The position numbers and the translations under genes were made by a program. Below, piece after piece: positions 8,271-16,279 of a stretch of DNA of 47,105 nucleotides (positions are counted from its first letter, which is position 1; every line of letters starts with the position of its first letter). Source of the stretch: an uncultured Candidatus Hydrogenedens sp. (GTDB lineage Bacteria; Myxococcota; UBA4151). The DNA is taken from the NCBI GenBank assembly GCA_902574205.1, contig CACGMS010000007.1, forward strand, positions 1-47,105. The letters are read 5' to 3'. Below the pieces are notes generated by a model. That model was not told the DNA's origin and did not search any database. It saw nothing but the letters and a program-made list of their open reading frames with translations.

Positions 8271-8830
8271 GTCGCCGATTAATTGGTTTTGATCCTGGAT
8301 CTCGGCTTTGTGGTTGGGGCGTAGTCGATGCCGAAGGCCGCAAAATTCGTCATGTGGATAATGGTGTCATCGTTCTGCCAGCCAAGAAACCATTGACTGA
8401 GCGAATTGCTATTTTGGTCCCCAAGGTGCGTGAGTTGATCGCTATTTATCGACCGCATCGTGCAGCTGCTGAGCAGATCATTTTTGTACGCAACGTACGA
8501 GCCGCGGTTGCCCTTGCGCAGGTGCGAGGTGCATTGGTTGCAGCGTGCTCCTTATCGGATCTCGCGGTCGATGAATATGGACCTACGGAGGTTAAGAAGG
8601 CGATAACCGGCCGCGGTCGTGCGGCTAAAGAGCAGGTGGCCGAAATGGTGATGCGATTACTCAATTTGCCTGAAGTCCCTCAGGAGGATGCGGCCGATGC
8701 GCTGGCGGTGGCCTTGGCAGGTAGCTTGCTTGCCGATGCACCATCTCAAGGACCGCGCGTGGCTTCGGGTCGGGGCTCGGGTAAGGGGCGTAAAGCTTGG
8801 GAAGCCTATGTCAACGAGCGTAAGGAGTGA
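8267..8830 (+). CDS. ruvC: Holliday junction resolvase RuvC
   Basis: A 187-residue RNase H-fold endonuclease that cuts Holliday junctions symmetrically as part of RuvABC. The four acidic catalytic residues are present: Asp9 in GFDPGSR, Glu69 in AAEQIIF, and Asp141/Asp144 in EDAADALAVA. Translation starts at GTG 8267, overlapping the yebC stop in a GTGA arrangement that implies coupling. The C-terminal about 30 residues (Gly/Arg/Lys-rich) extend past the core and could aid DNA binding. Confidence 0.96.
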   Translation: MSRRLIGFDPGSRLCGWGVVDAEGRKIRHVDNGVIVLPAKKPLTERIAILVPKVRELIAIYRPHRAAAEQIIFVRNVRAAVALAQVRGALVAACSLSDLAVDEYGPTEVKKAITGRGRAAKEQVAEMVMRLLNLPEVPQEDAADALAVALAGSLLADAPSQGPRVASGRGSGKGRKAWEAYVNERKE

Positions 8831-8888
8831 TGGACGCTTGCTCTTGTGGGCGAGACCGGCCTAATCCCATGATCAAGGAGTCGGTCCG

Positions 8889-9494
8889 TTGATTCGTTTG
8901 CTTGAGGGGACTTTGCGACATCGCACCCCGGATTATGTTGTGATTGGTTGCTCGGGCGTCGGTTATCGTGTCCGGGTCCCTGTGCCCTTGCTCTCGAAGC
9001 TCGGTAGCGTGGGGCAGCCTGCTGTGCTTTGGATACACACTCAGGTTCGAGATGATGCGATTTCATTGTTCGGCTTTGAGGCGCATGAAGATTTAGAACT
9101 CTTTGAGACCTTGATTGGTATTAACGGCATCGGCGCCAAAATCGCATTGGCGATGATGAGCACACTGCCAACACGACGTTTGGTTCAAGCGGTTCGTACT
9201 GAGGATGTGCGAACGCTCACCGCTGTTCCAGGTATTGGTAAGCGAAGCGCTGAGCGTATCGTCGTTGAGCTGCGTGACCGACTCGACGGCTTTGGTGGTC
9301 CAGCTGGTGGAGCCTCGATCCCACCGAGCGACAATGCCTTGGTTGCCGATCTCGAAAGCGGATTGGCCAATCTGGGGTTCAAGTCCAAGGAGATTGCTCG
9401 AGCGGTTGAGAAAGTCGTTTCTGATCAACCAGAAGCAGATCTTGGCGATTTGTTGGCTGCAGCGATTGCTGAGATGACAGGTGGTAAGCGTTGA
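8889..9494 (+). CDS. ruvA: Holliday junction DNA helicase subunit RuvA
   Basis: A 201-residue RuvA, the tetrameric DNA-binding subunit that holds the four-way junction and loads RuvB. It has the N-terminal OB-fold (MIRLLEGTLRHRTPDYVVIG), two helix-hairpin-helix motifs (NGIGAKIALAMMS about residues 78-90 and VPGIGKRSAERIVVELRDR about 113-131) and a C-terminal RuvB-binding three-helix domain (ADLESGLANLGFKSKEIARAV). Start codon TTG 8889 is supported by AAGGAG at 8875-8880, 8 bases upstream. A 58-base gap separates it from ruvC, and the ruvB start lies one base beyond its stop. Confidence 0.96.
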   Translation: MIRLLEGTLRHRTPDYVVIGCSGVGYRVRVPVPLLSKLGSVGQPAVLWIHTQVRDDAISLFGFEAHEDLELFETLIGINGIGAKIALAMMSTLPTRRLVQAVRTEDVRTLTAVPGIGKRSAERIVVELRDRLDGFGGPAGGASIPPSDNALVADLESGLANLGFKSKEIARAVEKVVSDQPEADLGDLLAAAIAEMTGGKR

Positions 9495-9495
9495 C

Positions 9496-10521
9496 ATGAC
9501 AGACAACGTGCTTGCTGTTGAGTTAGAGGGGGGTGCTGGAGGGCTGGAAAAAGCGCTTCGTCCACGCGGTTTTGATGATTATATCGGTCAGCGCGAAATT
9601 AAGGAGAATTTGGGCGTCTTTGTTGACGCTGCGCGACAGCGTCAAAGCGCGTTATGCCATGTTTTACTCCACGGTCCACCTGGACTTGGAAAGACGAGTC
9701 TCGCTCATGTCGTGGCGCGTGAGATGGACAGTGAGTTGGTGGTCACGTCCGGACCATCATTGGAGCGCCAGGGCGATTTAGCTGGCATTTTGACGGGTTT
9801 GGATCATGGTTCAATTTTGTTCATCGATGAAATCCATCGCTTGAGCCCGGTGGTTGAAGAGAATCTCTACTCGGCAATGGAGGACTTTCGTTTTGACGTG
9901 GTGATTGGCGACGGTCCTGGCGCTCGAACCGTTCCGATTACCTTAGAACCGTTTACATTAATAGGGGCGACGACGCGCACCGGCCTTTTGACGGGACCTT
10001 TGCGAGATCGATTTGGATACACCGCCCGACTTGAATATTACGATGTCGCTGAACTGCGTTTTATCATTGAGCGCGCATCGGGATTGCTCGGACTCAAAAT
10101 TGATCCTGAGGCAACCCTCGAGCTTGCTCAGCGATCACGGGGAACGCCTCGAATCGCTAATCGTTTGCTGCGGCGCGTTCGAGATTATGCCGAGGTGGTG
10201 GGTGAAGGTGCGGTGGATGTTCAGATCACCCGTCACGCTTTAGAGCGTTTAGGTGTCGACCCGCTTGGTTTGGACCGTTTGGATTTGAGCTACCTTGAGA
10301 TGCTGATTCGTCAGTTTAAAGGAGGCCCGGTCGGTATTGAAACCTTAGCTGCTGCTGTTGGCGAGCAGGCCGATACACTCCAAGATGTGTGCGAACCGTA
10401 CCTAATGAAGCTAGGCTTTCTTCAGCGGACGCCCCGAGGGCGTCAAGCGACGGAACGTGCTGTAGAGCATATTGGCGCCGACGCCTTGATCGGCGAACAG
10501 CACAGACTGCCTGATATTTAG
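9496..10521 (+). CDS. ruvB: Holliday junction branch-migration ATPase RuvB
   Basis: A 341-residue AAA+ motor that forms hexamers on either side of RuvA and drives branch migration. Walker A is GPPGLGKT (residues 60-67), Walker B is ILFIDEIH (Asp111-Glu112), sensor 1 is in GATTRTG and the arginine-finger region is GPLRDRFG. The C-terminal winged helix contains SYLEMLIRQFKGGPVGIETLAA. I chose ATG 9496 (family N-terminus, AGGTGG upstream) over an in-frame GTG at 9481 inside ruvA. A perfect 9-bp hairpin spans its stop codon (10504-10528) but lacks a T-run. Confidence 0.96.
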   Translation: MTDNVLAVELEGGAGGLEKALRPRGFDDYIGQREIKENLGVFVDAARQRQSALCHVLLHGPPGLGKTSLAHVVAREMDSELVVTSGPSLERQGDLAGILTGLDHGSILFIDEIHRLSPVVEENLYSAMEDFRFDVVIGDGPGARTVPITLEPFTLIGATTRTGLLTGPLRDRFGYTARLEYYDVAELRFIIERASGLLGLKIDPEATLELAQRSRGTPRIANRLLRRVRDYAEVVGEGAVDVQITRHALERLGVDPLGLDRLDLSYLEMLIRQFKGGPVGIETLAAAVGEQADTLQDVCEPYLMKLGFLQRTPRGRQATERAVEHIGADALIGEQHRLPDI

Positions 10522-10528
10522 GCAGTCT
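10504..10528 (+). other. Hairpin over the ruvB stop codon
   Basis: A 9-bp perfect inverted repeat (AGACTGCCT and AGGCAGTCT) with a 7-base loop overlaps the ruvB stop. No T-tract follows, so I call it a hairpin, possibly a 3'-end stabiliser or a Rho-dependent end, and not an intrinsic terminator. Confidence 0.5.
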
Positions 10529-10611
10529 ATTCGGGCGTTGATGTCCGGGTTGGTCGTTCCATGCTTTGGTTCGCATGTAAATACCAAGTAAAATCATATA
10601 GATATAACCGT

Positions 10612-10660
10612 TACGACAAATGTCGTAGTTGCGGCACGAACCTTGCTCGTGTTTGTGCCG
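10612..10660 (+). promoter_or_regulatory. lpxC leader: palindrome and stem-loop
   Basis: The 170-base ruvB-lpxC gap has a perfect 16-base inverted repeat (TACGACAAATGTCGTA, 10612-10627) of operator size. It is followed by a 10-bp stem with one G-T pair (10632-10641 with 10651-10660, 9-base loop) about 30 bases before the lpxC start. AT-rich sequence at 10575-10608 could hold a promoter, but I see no consensus -35/-10 pair. The role is inferred from position only. Confidence 0.4.
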
Positions 10661-10691
10661 AATACTAGTGTGCCTCGATTTGGAGTCTGTG

Positions 10692-11609
10692 GTGATTCGT
10701 CAAAAGACCATTGGTCGATCGATTTCTGTCAAAGGTATTGGTTTGCATTCAGGGCAACCCACGACCTTGCGCATGACGCCTGCTGCGGTGGGTACGGGCA
10801 TTGTCTTTTTACGCAATGATTTGGACCGGTCTGTGCCGATTGAGGCACGTTATGATCGAGTCGTCGATACACGATTGTGTACGTGTCTCGGTCGAGATGG
10901 TGTTCTTGTCAGTACCGTTGAGCACTTGATGGCCGCCCTGTATGGGCTTGGGGTCGATAATCTGATGATCGATCTCGATGGGCCTGAGATTCCGATTCTG
11001 GATGGTTCATCCCAGGGTTGGGTTGATCATTTGCTTGAGGCCGGTTTGGTTCAGCAGCGTCGAGCACGCAAAGTCGTTGTCGTTCGCCGACCGGTCGAAG
11101 CGCGCATCGGCGATGCGACTGCACGGCTTGAGCCAAGCAGCCGATTTCGTGTCACCGCAAGTATCGATTTTGATCACGCTCTGATTTCTCATCAGACCTA
11201 CAGCTTTGACTTTGGGGCGACAGGCTTTGTTGAGGAAATTTCGAAGGCGCGTACGTTTGCCTTTAAACGTGAAGTAGATTTTCTACGTAGCCAAGGCTTG
11301 GCCCAGGGCGGAAGTTTAGATAACGCCATCGTGGTTGACGATTTCAGTATATTGAATCCGGATGGCCTCCGGTATCGAGATGAGTTTGTCCGGCATAAGA
11401 TTTTGGATGCTATCGGTGACCTTGCTCTTAGTGGAGAGCAGGTTATTGGTCACTTGATTCTGAACCGCAGCGGGCACGCGCTCAACAACCGCTTGGTTCA
11501 CGAGTTGTTCAGTGATGAGCGTAACTTTAGACGAATTGCCGCAGTAGACCCCCAGGCTATTCAAGAATCTGCGTTATCAATTCCAGCGTTGGTTCCAAGC
11601 GCTTCTTGA
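10692..11609 (+). CDS. lpxC: UDP-3-O-acyl-N-acetylglucosamine deacetylase LpxC
   Basis: LpxC is the zinc deacetylase for the committed step of lipid A synthesis, removing acetate from UDP-3-O-acyl-GlcNAc. Starting at GTG 10692 (GGAG at 10682-10685) the product has 305 residues, the same length as E. coli LpxC, and begins MIRQKTI with GIGLHSG following. Zinc/catalytic elements are STVEHLMAAL (Glu77, His78), HKILDAIGDL (His, Lys and Asp of the HKxxDxxGD motif) and RSGHALNN (general acid His). It lies between ruvB and rho rather than in a cell-division cluster. Its presence supports an outer membrane containing LPS. Confidence 0.96.
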   Translation: MIRQKTIGRSISVKGIGLHSGQPTTLRMTPAAVGTGIVFLRNDLDRSVPIEARYDRVVDTRLCTCLGRDGVLVSTVEHLMAALYGLGVDNLMIDLDGPEIPILDGSSQGWVDHLLEAGLVQQRRARKVVVVRRPVEARIGDATARLEPSSRFRVTASIDFDHALISHQTYSFDFGATGFVEEISKARTFAFKREVDFLRSQGLAQGGSLDNAIVVDDFSILNPDGLRYRDEFVRHKILDAIGDLALSGEQVIGHLILNRSGHALNNRLVHELFSDERNFRRIAAVDPQAIQESALSIPALVPSAS

Positions 11610-11747
11610 CCCGCTCGATAGGGCCTGGCAGGAAGACATACGTCAGGGAGTTGATCCTTAGGGATCGATAAGCACCTGAATCCCCACTAGTCACCAAAGT
11701 CTGAGCTCGAAAGCCAGATGTGTCGCGTATTACAGAATGGGTAATCC

Positions 11748-13418
11748 ATGTCAGAAGAGACCACTGCGTCGCCTACCGTTGAGGTAGAAGTCCCCGCCAA
11801 GCCAAAGCGTCGAGCACGCACGAAAAAGGCCGAAGAAAAACCTGCCAAAGCTGATGCTGTTGAGAAGGCTGAACCCAAGAAGAATTCCAAGGATTCTGGC
11901 GAGAAGCCAGCAGATTCCGAATCTGCTCATGCTCCAGCTGAAGTGTCGGATGCCGGCGTCAAAGAGGAGAGCAGTCAATCATCTGAGGGTAATCGCGAGC
12001 GTAACGACCGTAATCGACGCCGTGGTCGCAACAACCGTAATCAACGACACCACGATGGGAACCGTCGTGGTAGGCGTCGACGTCGCCGTGGCGGCGGTCT
12101 TCCGGAGATGGAGGACATTCAGCCTGACGCCGCATTACCTGAAGTTGTGGCTACGGCCTGCGGCGAACAGGTTGTGATGGCTGAGGTTCTTCAGATGAAG
12201 ACTCGCGAGCTGACTCAGATGGCGAAAGACCTTAAAGTTGAAGATCCAGATGATTACCGCTGGGCTGAGTTGGTTGCGGTCGTTTTGGAGTCTCACTACG
12301 AAGCCGGTGGTCGCATCGCGGCTAACTGCGTGGTTGAGGTTCTTCCGGAACGCTATGGCATGTTGCGCTTTCATCACAACGATTACACACGGAGTGATTG
12401 GGACATCTACGTCTCGCCGAGTATGGTGCGTCGTTACAACTTAAAGACGGGCGACTCGATTAAGGGATTTGTCCGACCACCCAAGGACTCGGAAAAACTT
12501 TGGGCATTACTAAAAATTGAAACGGTGACGGGCGATGATCCGTTGAGCAATCGATTTAAGCTCGGCTTCGATAATCTTACGCCCCTGTATCCTGATGAGC
12601 GACTGCATCTGGAAACCTTACCCGATGCCATGGCGAGTCGAATCATCGATCTGTTGGTTCCCATTGGTAAAGGTCAGCGTGCCTTGGTGGTTGCTCCACC
12701 TCGTGCAGGCAAAACTGTTTTGCTGCAGGATTTAGCGCGCAGCGTCGCGACCAATCACCCGGAAACACATTTGATTGTGCTGTTGGTCGACGAGCGCCCC
12801 GAAGAGGTGACCGACATGGTTCGCTCGGTGCGCGGTGAGGTTATTTCGTCGACGTTCGATGAGCCGGCGGCGCGTCACGTTCAGGTGGCTGAGATGGTGA
12901 TCCAGAAAGCTAAGCGTTTGGTTGAGCACAAACAGGATGTCGTCATTCTCTTGGACTCGATTACCCGTTTAGCGCGTGCCTACAACCAAGTAGTTCCGGC
13001 TTCGGGTAAGATCCTTACCGGTGGTGTTGACTCAAATGCACTGCAAAAGCCGAAACGCTTTTTCGGTGCGGCACGAAATATTGAAGAGGGTGGATCGCTG
13101 ACGATTATTGCGACTGCACTCATCGATACGGGTTCACGAATGGATGAAGTGATCTTTGAAGAGTTCAAGGGAACCGGCAATTCGGAGATTCATCTAGATC
13201 GTAAGTTGATGGAAAAGCGGATCTTTCCGTGTTTGGATATCAACAAAAGCGCGACGCGCAAGGAGGAACTACTCATTGATGACGTCAGCCTTAATCGAGT
13301 GTGGATCCTCAGGCAGCTTTTGCATCCGCTGAATGTCATCGATTCGATGGAGTTTTTACTAAGTAAGTTGAAGAGTACGAAATCCAATCGTGAATTTCTG
13401 GATTCTATGAATGGTTAG
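11748..13418 (+). CDS. rho: Transcription termination factor Rho with long disordered N-terminal extension
   Basis: A 556-residue hexameric RNA helicase/ATPase that terminates transcription; E. coli Rho has 419 residues. Residues 1 to about 115 are an added low-complexity region, first Ala/Glu/Lys-rich and then Arg/Asn/Gly-rich ([15 protein letters not shown] and an eight-residue run RRRRRRGG), probably an RNA-binding disordered segment. A Rho_N-like helical part follows (about 145-185), then the cold-shock-type primary RNA-binding domain (about 190-260). The motor has Walker A APPRAGKT (316-323), [11 protein letters not shown], Walker [17 protein letters not shown] and the secondary-site Q/R loops. 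No clear Shine-Dalgarno precedes ATG 11748. The 138-base leader contains the palindrome GATCCTTAGGGATC (11653-11666). Confidence 0.95.
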   Translation: MSEETTASPTVEVEVPAKPKRRARTKKAEEKPAKADAVEKAEPKKNSKDSGEKPADSESAHAPAEVSDAGVKEESSQSSEGNRERNDRNRRRGRNNRNQRHHDGNRRGRRRRRRGGGLPEMEDIQPDAALPEVVATACGEQVVMAEVLQMKTRELTQMAKDLKVEDPDDYRWAELVAVVLESHYEAGGRIAANCVVEVLPERYGMLRFHHNDYTRSDWDIYVSPSMVRRYNLKTGDSIKGFVRPPKDSEKLWALLKIETVTGDDPLSNRFKLGFDNLTPLYPDERLHLETLPDAMASRIIDLLVPIGKGQRALVVAPPRAGKTVLLQDLARSVATNHPETHLIVLLVDERPEEVTDMVRSVRGEVISSTFDEPAARHVQVAEMVIQKAKRLVEHKQDVVILLDSITRLARAYNQVVPASGKILTGGVDSNALQKPKRFFGAARNIEEGGSLTIIATALIDTGSRMDEVIFEEFKGTGNSEIHLDRKLMEKRIFPCLDINKSATRKEELLIDDVSLNRVWILRQLLHPLNVIDSMEFLLSKLKSTKSNREFLDSMNG

Positions 13419-13600
13419 TGCCTGAAAATTGGGCAGTGCTATGGCGTGTATGTCATGGTTAACTCCGTAACCCATTGAAAAAATATTATCATATTATGTT
13501 GGCATGTGCATTGCGTCAGTACCTAACGAAGCTCGGCACATTACCTTTTTCAATCGGACTCGGGTACACACACGCACACAACGCTGGACTTCAATGCTTT

Positions 13601-13630
13601 GGACCGGATTTCCGGTCCTTAGTGTTTTTT
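13601..13630 (+). terminator. Terminator-like hairpin just upstream of the rng ribosome-binding site
   Basis: GGACCGG (13601-13607) and CCGGTCC (13612-13618) form a perfect 7-bp G+C-rich stem with loop ATTT, followed by TTAGTGTTTTTT ending at 13630. Only two bases separate the T-run from AAAGG (13633-13637) of rng. There is no room for a promoter after it, so it acts either as a leaky terminator for rho or as an attenuator/processing element in the rng leader. Confidence 0.7.
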
Positions 13631-13644
13631 ATAAAGGTTGGTTC

Positions 13645-15096
13645 ATGAGCACGCGTGTCTTGATTTCGACAATCCCCGGTGAAATGCGTGTGGCGCAGCT
13701 TGAGGATGCTCGGACGGTCGATCTGCAGATCGAACGTCGTCACGAGCGCTCCGGTGTGGGTAATATCTATTTGGGTCGTGTGGCTCGGGTTTTGCCGGGT
13801 ATGCAGGCGGCTTTTGTCGATATCGGTCTTGAGAAAGCCGGCTTTCTCTATGTGTCCGATCTCGCGGGTGACCATGATGAAGAGACCCGCCCGCGTATCG
13901 AACATGTCCTCAATCCCGGTGATACGCTCTTAGTTCAAATTCAAAAGGCACCGATCTCAACGAAAGGCGCACGATTGACGTGTCAGATTAGTTTGCCCGG
14001 TCGGCATTTGGTCATGATGCCAACGAGCGATCATATTGGCATTAGTCGTCGCCTTGAGGATGAAGATGAGCGCGAGCGTTTGCGTCGATTGATCCTCGAG
14101 CATCGCACCACAGCGGGAACAGGCTATATTGCTCGGACAGCGGCTGATGGTGCTGATGAGGATGCGCTCCAGCGCGATATCGGATTTTTGGATCGGCTCT
14201 GGAAGGTCTTACGAGAGACGATGAAAACGTCTGCGGTTCCGAGTTTGGTTTGGGAAGACTTACCGCTGCACCTTAGAACACTCAGGGATATTAATCCGGA
14301 AGGGTCGGTGGAGATCCTGTGCGATGATGACGCTGTTAGCGATGAGGTCGAGAGCTTTTTGAAGCGTCTGCAACCCGAACAGCAGGTCCAGCTTCATCGT
14401 TGGCGCGGACGAGAGGCGGTCTGGGACCATTTTGGGGTGGGCGATGAGATGCGTCGGGCCTTGGGTCGCAAGGTCTGGTTGAAGTCCGGAGGGTCGATCA
14501 TCATCGATCAAGCCGAAGCCCTGACCGCGATCGATATCAATACGGGCTCGTACGTGGGGCAATCCAATCCCGCAGAAACGATCCTACGAACGAATCTCGA
14601 AGCCATCCCTGAAATTGTGCACCAGCTAAGGTTACGCAATCTCGGCGGCATGATCATTATTGATTTTATTGATATGGAACACGAGGATCATCGCAGTCTA
14701 GTTACCGACGCTTTAGAGCTTGCACTCAAGCGTGACCCGGCGAGGACTCAGGTCCACGCCATGAGTGGGCTCGGACTCGTTGAGATGACGCGAAAACGAG
14801 TCCGTGAGAGTCTGGGTCGCCAATTGTCTGAGCCTTGTTATTATTGTGACGGACGCGGCGTTCTTCAGAGTCGTTTGACGATAGCTTTCGAGGTGTTTCG
14901 CGATTTTGCGGCGCGCAGTGGAGCGACCAATGAGCCGGCCCTAGTCGCTAATGTACATCCTGAGGTTCATGATTTGATTTTGGATCAGCTCCCCGAATCG
15001 CTCGCCGAACTTTCTGAGCGCTTGGGTAAAGAACTTCGTGTTCAGCCAAAGGGGAGTTATCATTTAGAACAGTTTGAAGTTTATGCTGCCAAGTGA
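13645..15096 (+). CDS. rng: Ribonuclease G (RNase E/G family)
   Basis: A 483-residue endoribonuclease of the RNase E/G family, close to E. coli RNase G (489 residues) and lacking the long degradosome scaffold of RNase E. It processes rRNA precursors and mRNAs at AU-rich single-stranded sites. An embedded S1 domain includes SGVGNIYLGRVARVLPGMQAAFVDIG (about residues 36-61). The DNase I-like catalytic part has TAIDINTGSYVG and MIIIDFIDM carrying the two Mg-binding aspartates, and CYYCDGRG is the zinc link. ATG 13645 is chosen from the family N-terminus (MSTRVLIS) and AAAGG upstream. A longer in-frame ORF from 13504 would read through the leader hairpin. Its 3' end overlaps the next gene. Confidence 0.93.
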   Translation: MSTRVLISTIPGEMRVAQLEDARTVDLQIERRHERSGVGNIYLGRVARVLPGMQAAFVDIGLEKAGFLYVSDLAGDHDEETRPRIEHVLNPGDTLLVQIQKAPISTKGARLTCQISLPGRHLVMMPTSDHIGISRRLEDEDERERLRRLILEHRTTAGTGYIARTAADGADEDALQRDIGFLDRLWKVLRETMKTSAVPSLVWEDLPLHLRTLRDINPEGSVEILCDDDAVSDEVESFLKRLQPEQQVQLHRWRGREAVWDHFGVGDEMRRALGRKVWLKSGGSIIIDQAEALTAIDINTGSYVGQSNPAETILRTNLEAIPEIVHQLRLRNLGGMIIIDFIDMEHEDHRSLVTDALELALKRDPARTQVHAMSGLGLVEMTRKRVRESLGRQLSEPCYYCDGRGVLQSRLTIAFEVFRDFAARSGATNEPALVANVHPEVHDLILDQLPESLAELSERLGKELRVQPKGSYHLEQFEVYAAK

Positions 15097-16279
15097 TGAC
15101 CCGGCTGCGCTGATGACGATGTTTTCGCCGTTGCCTGGCAGTGGGGCTTCGGCGCGAGCGCTCTATGCTTTGGCTCGATTAATGCGGCGCTGGATGCATA
15201 TCGATGTCATTGCGCCGCGGCGTCGCGGTCAGCGTTACACCGAATCGAATGGCGAAGGTCGGGTCTATCGGGTGCCCCTTGGTGGCGTGGACTATGGGCC
15301 CGAAGCAGAAGGTCGTTTTTTACGAGCCGTACAACGCCAGTTGCGTGCGCAGCCTTATGACGTTGTTGTGGCTGGAGATCCTTTGAGTGTGCTTGCGGCG
15401 CGTCACGCCGGGGTTGACGGGTTAAAGATTGTTTATTGTTTGCGTGAGTTGCGCTCCGCTGAGGTGACGGATTTTGGCCAAAGACTGCGCGAGGCGCTCG
15501 ATGTTGCGAACACAATTGTTGTGCCGAGTATCGCCGCAATGCGGGAACTTGAGCGGTCAGGAATTCATCCCGACCGTCTCGAAATTATGCCGCCTTATTT
15601 GGAACTGCGCTCGCTGATTGCTGTTGAGCCTGTCCCTGTACGTTCGAGCTTGGTGTTGCTCGGAGCCGACCGTCCCGAGCGTTTGGTCTCGGTAGCCGCT
15701 CAGCTTCTTGATGCATTGCCGCCAGATTGGTCTTTGGTGGTTCCGAGTGATGGCGGACAGACTCGAGAAGAATTAAAAATGCTCGGCGAAGGTCATGACG
15801 CTTTGCGGCTCGAGTTACCGTTGGCTTGGCCGCCGCGGCGTTGGGGAAGCCAGCTCGCTAAAGGAGGCGTGGCTTTAGTCTTTGTACGTGATGAAGCGAC
15901 TCTGGAGCTCAACCTTCCGTGCGGCGATGACCTCGTCGCTCGAGCAGCAGGCTTAGCGGCGGTCGTGATGGATGAGGCGATCACAACAGCAGATGTTATC
16001 GAGCGCGCTCAAGTGTTGATGAGCCAACCCTCGCTTGAGCCTCTGTCGACTGACGAATGGCCAAGGCTTTCTGATTTGTTGGCTCAGTGGGCGTCGATCA
16101 TGAGTGTGAGTCCGCAGGTTGTCGAGGCGCTAGAGACCAATGAGCCGACAGCGAGTGATACCCATGGAGGGAGTGGGACAGCCACACGCACGGATTGGGT
16201 GGAGACTGATTTGAGTCGTGTGGATTTGACCAGCTCATCTCATGAGCTCAGCCAAAATACTGGGGTTCATTCAGATTGA
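15083..16279 (+). CDS. GT-B-fold glycosyltransferase-like protein, probably degenerate
   Basis: About 398 residues resembling family GT4 glycosyltransferases. The N-terminal Rossmann half has SPLPGSGASARALYALARLM, IDVIAPRRRG and YDVVVAGDPLSVLAARHAG; VANTIVVPSIAAMRELERSGI marks the domain junction, and the C-terminal half has SSLVLLGADRPERLVSVA. The usual EX7E nucleotide-sugar motif is not evident: the equivalent stretch reads LPCGDDLVARAAGLAAVVMDEA. An acidic Ser/Thr-rich tail of about 50 residues ends the protein. The start is uncertain. ATG 15083 overlaps rng by 14 bases, TTG 15074 and ATG 15113 are alternatives, and none has a good ribosome-binding site, suggesting translational coupling to rng. 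Its activity may be lost or altered. Confidence 0.6.
   Translation: MLPSDDPAALMTMFSPLPGSGASARALYALARLMRRWMHIDVIAPRRRGQRYTESNGEGRVYRVPLGGVDYGPEAEGRFLRAVQRQLRAQPYDVVVAGDPLSVLAARHAGVDGLKIVYCLRELRSAEVTDFGQRLREALDVANTIVVPSIAAMRELERSGIHPDRLEIMPPYLELRSLIAVEPVPVRSSLVLLGADRPERLVSVAAQLLDALPPDWSLVVPSDGGQTREELKMLGEGHDALRLELPLAWPPRRWGSQLAKGGVALVFVRDEATLELNLPCGDDLVARAAGLAAVVMDEAITTADVIERAQVLMSQPSLEPLSTDEWPRLSDLLAQWASIMSVSPQVVEALETNEPTASDTHGGSGTATRTDWVETDLSRVDLTSSSHELSQNTGVHSD

Noticed and set aside
10612-10627. LexA/SOS box before lpxC
   Set aside because: It does not match the LexA motifs I know, and lpxC is not an expected SOS gene; kept only as an unnamed palindrome.
13475-13500. Promoter in the AT-rich TTGAAAAAATATTATCATAT stretch before rng
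   Set aside because: TTGAAA is not paired with a -10 at 16-18 bases, and the TATTAT boxes lack a -35; evidence is too weak for a feature.
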